Assembly (NCBI GenBank): GCA_945876405.1
Contig: CAMCOJ010000071.1
Coordinates: 1 to 9,101 of the forward strand
DNA length: 9,101 nucleotides
From: an uncultured Ruminococcus sp.
GTDB lineage: Bacteria; Bacillota; Clostridia; Oscillospirales; Ruminococcaceae
Direction: 5' to 3'
This document shows positions 1 to 4,921 of this stretch, in pieces (the first letter of the stretch is position 1; every line of letters begins with the position of its first letter). The position numbers were made by a program, and so were the translations under genes. Under the pieces are notes generated by a model. The model was not told where the DNA came from. It saw only the letters and a list, made by a program, of their open reading frames with translations, and made no database searches.

Positions 1-1221
1 GGTCTTGACAGTATAAGAAGACTCTGCATTGCTCTTTCAGATCCACAGAAGAAACTCAGATTTATTCACATTGCCGGAACTAACGGAAAAGGATCAGTAG
101 GAGCTTTTATTAATTCTGTTCTCTCGGAAGCAGGATACAAAACAGGAAGATACGTTTCACCGGCTGTTATGGATTATCTGGAAAAGATTCAGTATAATAA
201 TAAAAATATCTCCGAAGAAGAATTTGCATCAGCTATTGAAAAAGTTAAAAAAGCTGCTGATTCAATTGCATCAGACGGATTTCCGCATCCAACTGTTTTT
301 GAAATGGAAACAGCAGCAGCATTCTGTTATTTTGCTGAAAAAAACTGTGATATCGTCCTGCTTGAAGCCGGAATGGGCGGCAAATCTGATGCTACAAATG
401 TTATAGATACAAGCGAACTATCAGTCATCACATCAATAAGTCTTGAACACACTCAGTTTCTGGGAAATACGTTAGAAAAAATAGCCGGAGAAAAAGCCGG
501 AATAATCAAACGGAACGGAAGAGCAGTTACTGTAAGTCAGAATCCTGATGTTATGAATGTAATAAGAAAAGTATCTGAAGAAAATAATGCGAAACTGTCA
601 GAAGCAAATCTTTCCGATATAACCGGATACAAATTTGAAAACGGAATCCAGAACTTTTCCTATGGCAGTTACAGAGATATCAGCATTTCACTTCCCGGAA
701 AATTTCAGACAGAAAATGCCGCACTTGCTATAGAATCTTGCAGGGCACTTCGTGAAAAAGGTTTCTCAATCTCTGATAAAGATATATACAAAGGACTTGA
801 AACAGCAGCATGGCCGGGAAGATTTGAAATAATAAAAAAACAGTCTCCTGTTATAATAATTGACGGTTCACACAATTCCTCCGCTGCCGAAAAACTAAGA
901 GAATCGCTCGATTTATATTTTCCGGATAAACGTACAGCTTTTATTATGGGAACTTTTAAGGATAAAAATTTTACTGATATGGCTCGGCTGACAGCAGATA
1001 AAGCAGAGAAAATATATACAGTCAGTACTGAAGGCAAACGGGCTCTTAGCTCAGAAGAACTTGCCCGTTCAGTTAGTAAGTTCAACAAAAATGTTACAGT
1101 CGCTTCATCTGTTGAAGAAGCAGTATCACTGTGCTGCAGTGGTAATTTCGATGTAGTTGTTGCATTCGGTTCACTTTCATTTCTCGGTAAAATAAAAAAA
1201 ATTATAAACGGAGAACATTAA
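1..1221 (+). CDS. folC: FolC, folylpolyglutamate synthase / dihydrofolate synthase (5' end cut by window)
   Basis: This cytosolic Mur-ligase-family enzyme adds glutamate to dihydropteroate and/or extends the glutamate tail of folates using ATP. The frame is open from base 1, so 407 codons are visible and only a short N-terminal piece is missing. Numbering from the first codon, the P-loop GTNGKGS is at 26-32, the family signature EAGMGGKSDATNV at 122-134, the EHTQFLG and AGEKAGII segments at 149-168, PGRFE at 272-276, DGSHN (usually DGAHN) at 288-292, and the C-terminal FGSLSFLG at 389-396. The first ATG in frame (169) cannot be the start because the P-loop lies upstream of it. The next gene begins 2 bases after the stop, and its ribosome site GGAG (1210-1213) lies inside folC, so the two are translationally linked. 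Whether it has both synthase activities or one cannot be read from the sequence. Confidence 0.97.
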   Translation, partial: GLDSIRRLCIALSDPQKKLRFIHIAGTNGKGSVGAFINSVLSEAGYKTGRYVSPAVMDYLEKIQYNNKNISEEEFASAIEKVKKAADSIASDGFPHPTVFEMETAAAFCYFAEKNCDIVLLEAGMGGKSDATNVIDTSELSVITSISLEHTQFLGNTLEKIAGEKAGIIKRNGRAVTVSQNPDVMNVIRKVSEENNAKLSEANLSDITGYKFENGIQNFSYGSYRDISISLPGKFQTENAALAIESCRALREKGFSISDKDIYKGLETAAWPGRFEIIKKQSPVIIIDGSHNSSAAEKLRESLDLYFPDKRTAFIMGTFKDKNFTDMARLTADKAEKIYTVSTEGKRALSSEELARSVSKFNKNVTVASSVEEAVSLCCSGNFDVVVAFGSLSFLGKIKKIINGEH

Positions 1222-1223
1222 AA

Positions 1224-1712
1224 ATGACTTACAGATATGAAAAAATTCTCACAAACCCTGTATTTGTCTCAACCATAAGAAAAATCGAAGAAATGGAAAA
1301 AGACAGATTTTACTGTCGTCACGGAATGGAACACCTTATTTCTGTTGCCCGGATTTCATACATTATTTCACTTGAAGAACAGGCAGGATTGTCAAAAGAT
1401 ATCATTTACGCTGCAGCTCTCCTTCATGACATAGGAAGAGCCACTGAATATGAAACGGGTTCACCACACAACAGTTCAGGTGCAGAAACAGCAAAAGACA
1501 TAATGTATGAATGCGGATACAGTGAAGAAGAAATAACCGTTGTCACAGATTCCATACGTTCTCACGGACATGAAAGCAGAAAAACTGAAGGCACTTCTCT
1601 TGAAAAAATTCTCTGTCGCGCTGACAAACTGTCACGAACATGTTTTAAATGCAGGGCATATGAAAGCTGCAACTGGACTGATGAAAGAAAAAACAATACA
1701 CTTGTATACTGA
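1224..1712 (+). CDS. HD-domain phosphohydrolase of the folate operon
   Basis: A 162-residue soluble protein with the metal-binding HD-superfamily pattern: H37 (in RHGMEH), H68-D69 (in LLHDIGR), further histidines H82, H114 and H116, and D134 (in RADKLSR). HD proteins with these residues are metal-dependent phosphohydrolases acting on nucleotides or phosphate esters. The C-terminal tail is cysteine-rich (C131, C140, C143, C149) and follows directly after the last metal-ligand Asp. It sits between folC and folP with an 11-base gap to folP, so it is co-transcribed with folate genes. Inference: it might supply a dephosphorylation step on a pterin intermediate such as dihydroneopterin triphosphate or monophosphate, for which no other enzyme is visible here. 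It could equally be a housekeeping HD hydrolase. The ATG at 1224 has GGAG 10 bases upstream. The family call is secure; the substrate is unknown. Confidence 0.85.
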   Translation: MTYRYEKILTNPVFVSTIRKIEEMEKDRFYCRHGMEHLISVARISYIISLEEQAGLSKDIIYAAALLHDIGRATEYETGSPHNSSGAETAKDIMYECGYSEEEITVVTDSIRSHGHESRKTEGTSLEKILCRADKLSRTCFKCRAYESCNWTDERKNNTLVY

Positions 1713-1723
1713 AAGGAAATATT

Positions 1724-2530
1724 ATGAAAATAGGAAATAAAACTTTTAAAGACCACACGTATATCATGGGAATACTTAACGTGACTCCCGACTCTTTTTC
1801 TGACGGCGGTAATTTTAACAATATCGACCAGGCACTCAGACATACTGAAGAAATGATTCGCGACGGTGCCGATATAATTGACGTTGGCGGAGAATCAACA
1901 AGACACGGTTATACACTTATTCCTGATGACGATGAAATTGAACGTGTATGCCCTGTTATCGAAAAAATAAAAGAAAATTTTGACATACCTGTTTCTGTTG
2001 ATACCTACAAGCATAAAGTTGCAGAAGCTGCAGTAAAAATCGGTGCTGATCTTATAAATGATATCTGGGGATTCAGATACGATAACGGAGAAATGGCAGC
2101 ACTTGCAGCTAAGTACAGCATGCCGGTATGCCTTATGCATAACCGCAAAGATACAGACTATACTGATTTTCTTAGTGATGTAACCGACGACCTTGCCGAA
2201 TGTATAAAAATCGCCCGAAATGCAGGTCTTTCAGACGATCTCATTATGATTGACCCGGGCATTGGTTTTGCCAAATCACTCGAACAGAATCTTATGCTTA
2301 CCCAGAACCTCGAAGTGCTCGACAAACTTGGATTTCCGATTCTCCTGGGCACTTCCAGAAAATCAATGATAGGTCTTTCACTTAACCTTCCGGTTACGGA
2401 AAGACTTGAAGGCACTCTGGTAACAACAGTTCTTGCAGCTCAGAAGAACTGCCTGTTTGTAAGAGTTCACGATGTAAAGGAAAACAAACGTGCTGTGACA
2501 ATGACTGAAAAACTGATGGGAAAACTTTAA
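1724..2530 (+). CDS. folP: Dihydropteroate synthase
   Basis: Condenses 6-hydroxymethyl-7,8-dihydropterin diphosphate with p-aminobenzoate to give 7,8-dihydropteroate; this is the sulfonamide target, a cytosolic TIM barrel. The 268 residues match the usual length. Visible family motifs are MGILNVTPDSFSDGG (15-29), DVGGEST (53-59), SVDTYK near 91-96, INDIWGF, CLMHN, DPGIGFAK, the LGTSRKSMIG loop and the C-terminal RVHDV. Pterin- and phosphate-binding residues are therefore in place. One oddity is that the residue after ESTR is His61, where most DHPS proteins have Pro (Pro64 in E. coli, a known sulfonamide-resistance position). The ATG at 1724 is chosen because AAAGGA (1712-1717) lies 6 bases upstream, overlapping the stop of the HD gene. 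It ends 2 bases before folBK. Confidence 0.97.
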   Translation: MKIGNKTFKDHTYIMGILNVTPDSFSDGGNFNNIDQALRHTEEMIRDGADIIDVGGESTRHGYTLIPDDDEIERVCPVIEKIKENFDIPVSVDTYKHKVAEAAVKIGADLINDIWGFRYDNGEMAALAAKYSMPVCLMHNRKDTDYTDFLSDVTDDLAECIKIARNAGLSDDLIMIDPGIGFAKSLEQNLMLTQNLEVLDKLGFPILLGTSRKSMIGLSLNLPVTERLEGTLVTTVLAAQKNCLFVRVHDVKENKRAVTMTEKLMGKL

Positions 2531-2532
2531 CA

Positions 2533-3351
2533 ATGGATACTATAAAAATCAAAAACCTTGAGATATTTTCAAATCATGGCGTTTTAAAAGAAGAGAATGT
2601 ACTCGGACAAAAATTTCTTATCTCCGCTGACTTATCCCTCAGCACACGAAATGCCGGAACAACAGACAACCTTGAACTGTCTGTAAATTATGCAGAGATA
2701 TGTCATGATATAAAACGGATAATGGAAACCAATACTTTCAGACTGATTGAGACCGCTGCTGAAAAAATCTGTGAAGAACTTCTGAAAAAATACTCTCTCA
2801 TAAGCAGAATCAGTCTAGAAATAAAAAAGCCATGGGCGCCTATCCTCCTCCCGCTCGAATACGTAAGCGTAAATATCGAAAGGCAATGGCATAAAGTATA
2901 TCTCTCACTTGGCTCGAATATGGGCGACAGAGAAAACTATCTGAACACAGCAATAGAATATCTGAAAAAACAGGACAGCTGCAGAAATGTTGTTGTATCT
3001 GATTTTATAGAAACAGAACCTTATGGAATGACAGAGCAGGATTCATTTATAAACTGCTGTGCAGAACTTGAAACACTCCTGACACCACATGAACTTCTCG
3101 AACTCACATCATCAGCTGAGCAGAATGCAAAACGCAAAAGACTGATTCACTGGGGACCAAGAACACTCGATGTAGATATCATTCTTTATGACGATTTAAT
3201 AATGCATGACAGCAGTCTTATAATTCCGCATATTGATATGGCAAACAGAGAATTCGTACTAAGACCACTTGTTCAGCTAAACCCGTACGCTATGAATCCC
3301 GTACTTAAAAAATCAGCAGCAGAAATGCTCACTGATCTTTCAAAGTCATGA
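2533..3351 (+). CDS. folBK: Fused dihydroneopterin aldolase / HPPK (FolB-FolK)
   Basis: One 272-residue protein carries two consecutive folate enzymes. Residues 1-118 are dihydroneopterin aldolase, which makes 6-hydroxymethyl-dihydropterin: NHGV at 14-17, a Glu pair at 20-21 followed by GQKF, E73 in LIETAAEKI, and the K98-K99-P segment matching the catalytic-lysine region. Residues 121-272 are 6-hydroxymethyl-dihydropterin pyrophosphokinase: LSLGSNMGDR (124-133), ETEPYG (160-165), FINC (172-175), WGPRTLDVDIILYDD (207-221) with the two Mg-binding aspartates D213 and D215, PH (232-233) and REFVLRPL (239-246). The product feeds FolP, encoded just upstream. No strong ribosome site precedes the ATG at 2533, which lies 2 bases after the folP stop, so translation is probably coupled to folP. 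The fusion is known in other Firmicutes; both halves look intact. Confidence 0.96.
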   Translation: MDTIKIKNLEIFSNHGVLKEENVLGQKFLISADLSLSTRNAGTTDNLELSVNYAEICHDIKRIMETNTFRLIETAAEKICEELLKKYSLISRISLEIKKPWAPILLPLEYVSVNIERQWHKVYLSLGSNMGDRENYLNTAIEYLKKQDSCRNVVVSDFIETEPYGMTEQDSFINCCAELETLLTPHELLELTSSAEQNAKRKRLIHWGPRTLDVDIILYDDLIMHDSSLIIPHIDMANREFVLRPLVQLNPYAMNPVLKKSAAEMLTDLSKS

Positions 3352-3860
3352 TACTGATAGCTGCTGCTGACCTGAACAACGGAATCGGTTTTAAAAACAG
3401 CCTCCTGTATGATATACCCGAAGATAAAAAGTTTTTCAAAGAAAAAACAATCGGAGGAACTGTCATTATGGGAAGGAAAACATACGAATCACTCCCGGTT
3501 AAACCGCTCCCAAAAAGGCAGAATATAATTATGACCGGAAACAATGATAAGATTTTCGAAGATGCGGTATCAATACACAGTACAGAAGAACTTTTAGAAT
3601 TTATTTCCGGTATCCCCGAAGACAAAGTATTCGTAATCGGCGGAGCCGAAATATACAGCAAACTTCTGCCCTTCTGCAGTACAGCATATATAACCAGAAT
3701 CTACAGCACCCGCAGTGCAGATCGTTTTATTCCGGACTTCGATACCCTTGAAAACTGGAAACCCGTAGAAAAATCTGAAATTAAAGAATACAACGGCATA
3801 AGGTATCAGTTTATAAAATATTCGAAAAAAATAACTCTTGACAATTGGAAAATGATGTAG
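3348..3860 (+). CDS. folA: Dihydrofolate reductase
   Basis: NADPH-dependent reduction of dihydrofolate to tetrahydrofolate, the last step of the operon's pathway and the target of trimethoprim. It has 170 residues, typical length. Visible landmarks: AAADLNNGIG (5-14), active-site loop LLYDIPEDKKFF (19-30) with the catalytic acid at D26, VIMGRKTYESLP (39-50) of the NADPH site, R57 (substrate-carboxylate arginine by alignment to E. coli Arg57), and VIGGAEIY (96-103). The usual Trp of the LPW motif is Tyr21, and the residue after the catalytic Asp is Lys27 rather than the common Leu. The start ATG overlaps the folBK stop as ATGA, an unambiguous coupled start. Its last codons (from 3838) double as the -35 region of the marR1 promoter, and no terminator follows. 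Confidence 0.96.
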   Translation: MILIAAADLNNGIGFKNSLLYDIPEDKKFFKEKTIGGTVIMGRKTYESLPVKPLPKRQNIIMTGNNDKIFEDAVSIHSTEELLEFISGIPEDKVFVIGGAEIYSKLLPFCSTAYITRIYSTRSADRFIPDFDTLENWKPVEKSEIKEYNGIRYQFIKYSKKITLDNWKMM

Positions 3861-3866
3861 TATAAT
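3838..3866 (+). promoter_or_regulatory. Sigma-A promoter P1 for marR1
   Basis: A perfect consensus TTGACA at 3838-3843, a 17-base spacer and a perfect TATAAT at 3861-3866. The -35 lies inside the last codons of folA (Leu-Asp) and the -10 begins directly after its TAG stop. The predicted transcript start, about 3872-3874, falls inside the inverted repeat at 3868-3881. Such a strong promoter next to an operator-like repeat suggests it is normally held down by a repressor. Confidence 0.85.
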
Positions 3867-3867
3867 A

Positions 3868-3881
3868 GTTTAAAAACAAAC
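3868..3881 (+). promoter_or_regulatory. Putative MarR operator O1
   Basis: GTTTAAAAACAAAC: two 5-base half-sites separated by AAAA, with one imperfect pair (A3872 opposite C3877) and an extra outer A/T pair (3867/3882). The larger block 3862-3881 is identical at 19 of 20 positions to 4375-4394, which sits in the same place relative to the next promoter. Its position over the expected transcription start fits repressor binding. Which of the two MarR proteins binds is not visible. Confidence 0.65.
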
Positions 3882-3897
3882 TTTTGCATTTAAAAGC

Positions 3898-3905
3898 GAG
3901 GTGGG
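3898..3905 (+). promoter_or_regulatory. Ribosome binding site that decides the marR1 start
   Basis: GAGGTGGG pairs well with the 16S 3' end. The GAGG core ends 7 bases before the GTG at 3909, which opens the long MarR frame, and 5 bases before an ATG at 3907 in another frame that stops after 8 codons. The site therefore serves two overlapping start codons. The GTG is taken as the marR1 start because no in-frame ATG precedes the conserved domain and the frame needs its N-terminal helix. Confidence 0.6.
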
Positions 3906-3906
3906 A

Positions 3907-3933
3907 ATGTGGTTCAAAAGCCACTGGAGATAG
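3907..3933 (+). other. Possible 8-codon leader ORF overlapping the marR1 start
   Basis: ATG at 3907 opens a frame reading MWFKSHWR then TAG (3931-3933). It overlaps the marR1 GTG by one base and uses the same ribosome site. It may be chance. If translated it would compete with the weaker GTG and lower MarR1 output. The content (two Trp, one His) does not suggest classical amino-acid attenuation, and no terminator hairpin follows. Confidence 0.2.
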
Positions 3934-4346
3934 TGCTGAAAGGCGGTGAATTCCGAAAGTATTCTGATTCAAAATTTTCATTGCTGAGAAAGCATTACGA
4001 TATGAAACGCGCCGAATTTGAGGTCATATACTATCTGTCAATATGCAGAGAGGAAGATTCGCTCGTAAACATATCCGATTTTCTTAATGCGAACAAGGGT
4101 CATATTTCGTCTACTGTATACAGCCTTATCGAAAAGGGATATATCAACTCCACACAGGATAAAAATGACCGCAGATATATGCATTTCAACCTTACCGATA
4201 AAGGTAAGAAAGCGGCGGCTGATATTGATAATGTATGGAAGGACATCAAGAGCGAACTTTACTACGGGTTGACCGATGATGAGATCGCATCTTTTCAAAA
4301 GACTTTCCGCAAAATATGCAAAAATATAGAGCACTTTATGGTGTAA
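3909..4346 (+). CDS. MarR-family transcriptional regulator 1
   Basis: A 145-residue winged helix-turn-helix protein, about the standard MarR length. The HTH covers about residues 53-79 (NISDFLNANKGHISSTVYSLIEKGYI), followed by the classic wing STQDKNDRRYMHFNLTDKGK (81-100), whose Asp-Arg-Arg residues normally contact the DNA minor groove. N- and C-terminal helices would form the dimer. MarR proteins are usually repressors released by small ligands or oxidation. The start is GTG at 3909 with GAGGTG upstream. It has its own promoter P1 with a candidate operator, and is followed 83 bases later by a second MarR gene and then citrate synthase. Autoregulation plus control of the downstream genes is the natural inference. 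The ligand is unknown; C46 and C137 are the only cysteines, and nothing shows they act as sensors. Confidence 0.9.
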   Translation: MVQKPLEIVLKGGEFRKYSDSKFSLLRKHYDMKRAEFEVIYYLSICREEDSLVNISDFLNANKGHISSTVYSLIEKGYINSTQDKNDRRYMHFNLTDKGKKAAADIDNVWKDIKSELYYGLTDDEIASFQKTFRKICKNIEHFMV

Positions 4347-4363
4347 AGCACCTGACAGTGCTT
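4346..4363 (+). repeat. Small hairpin with the P2 -35 box in its loop
   Basis: AAGCAC and GTGCTT form a perfect 6-base-pair stem around the 6-base loop CTGACA, which is exactly the proposed -35 hexamer of P2. It starts at the last base of the marR1 stop codon. No T-run follows, so it is not a convincing terminator. An alternative left arm AGCAC at 4330-4334 could pair with the same GTGCT. In the P1 transcript it might act as a weak pause or stability element. Confidence 0.4.
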
Positions 4364-4379
4364 ATATTCTTGCCATAAT
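4352..4379 (+). promoter_or_regulatory. Promoter P2 for marR2-gltA-flavodoxin
   Basis: CTGACA (4352-4357, 5 of 6 to consensus), a 16-base spacer, and CATAAT (4374-4379, 5 of 6) with a TG at 4371-4372 forming an extended -10 (TGn). The expected start, near 4385-4387, falls inside the repeat at 4381-4394, exactly the arrangement at P1. It lies in the 83-base gap between the two MarR genes. Confidence 0.7.
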
Positions 4380-4380
4380 A

Positions 4381-4394
4381 GTTTGAAAACAAAC
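4381..4394 (+). promoter_or_regulatory. Putative MarR operator O2
   Basis: GTTTGAAAACAAAC is a perfect 5+5 inverted repeat around AAAA. Together with the preceding ATAATA it reproduces the O1 element with a single base change (R = A in O1, G in O2). Its placement over the predicted transcription start suggests repression of P2 by the same protein that acts on P1. Confidence 0.7.
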
Positions 4395-4429
4395 AGTATA
4401 AAAACAAATTACAGAAAGGAACGATCATT

Positions 4430-4921
4430 TTGACTGAAAAAACTGAAACGATGAAGGATATTACCCACGAAATAACATACAGACGGTATCTGTTATCCAA
4501 AGATGACACAAAATTCATGCTCAAAGACATAAATATTGCAGAGTACATAGTGCTGCATTATATGTGTGAGCATATTGAGAGCAATCCTATCTATTCGGGC
4601 AGGATATACCTCAGCGAGATATCAGAAAAGCTCAGTCTCCCCATTAGAAAGACCTCAAAGCTTATCAGAGAGATGAACAGCAAAAATCTAGTCAGCTGGG
4701 ACCATGATGGCGACGGAAAAGATGGCACTTATGTAACGATGACCGACCACGGAAAAACCGTATTTGAAGAGACCGACAATAAGCTGAGAGACTTTTATTC
4801 AAGAGTGCTTCAGAATTTTGGCAGAGATAAAATCGTACAGCTTCTTCAGCTTATGAAGGAGTTTGACTCGGTAATGAGAACTGAACTGGAACAAATGGAG
4901 GATAGCAATGAAACAGATTAA
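4430..4921 (+). CDS. MarR-like winged-helix regulator 2, atypical wing
   Basis: A 163-residue protein with MarR architecture: N-terminal helices, HTH at about 61-88 (LSEISEKLSLPIRKTSKLIREMNSKNLV), a beta-wing at 89-109 ending YVTMTDHGK, and a long C-terminal helical dimer region. Unlike MarR1, the wing loop is DHDGDGKDG (91-99), acidic and without the usual Arg residues, resembling the start of a calcium-binding DxDxDG loop. The start is TTG at 4430, supported by AAAGGA (4415-4420) 9 bases upstream; the next in-frame ATG at 4451 has no ribosome site. It ends 14 bases inside citrate synthase, so the two are translationally coupled. It may be an operon-specific repressor or a partner or antagonist of MarR1. 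Family membership is likely; the ligand is unknown. Confidence 0.82.
   Translation: MTEKTETMKDITHEITYRRYLLSKDDTKFMLKDINIAEYIVLHYMCEHIESNPIYSGRIYLSEISEKLSLPIRKTSKLIREMNSKNLVSWDHDGDGKDGTYVTMTDHGKTVFEETDNKLRDFYSRVLQNFGRDKIVQLLQLMKEFDSVMRTELEQMEDSNETD

Noticed and set aside
169..171. ATG as the start of folC
   Set aside because: The ATP-binding P-loop GTNGKGS is encoded upstream at 76-96 in the same open frame, so the gene begins before the window.
4346..4363. Hairpin after marR1 as an intrinsic terminator
   Set aside because: The stem is only 6 bp and is followed by ATATTCTTG, not a T-run.
4375..4394. FabT-type fatty-acid operator
   Set aside because: The GTTTG/CAAAC repeat is loosely similar to the FabT box, but no fatty-acid gene is nearby and the spacing differs; assigning it to FabT is unsupported.
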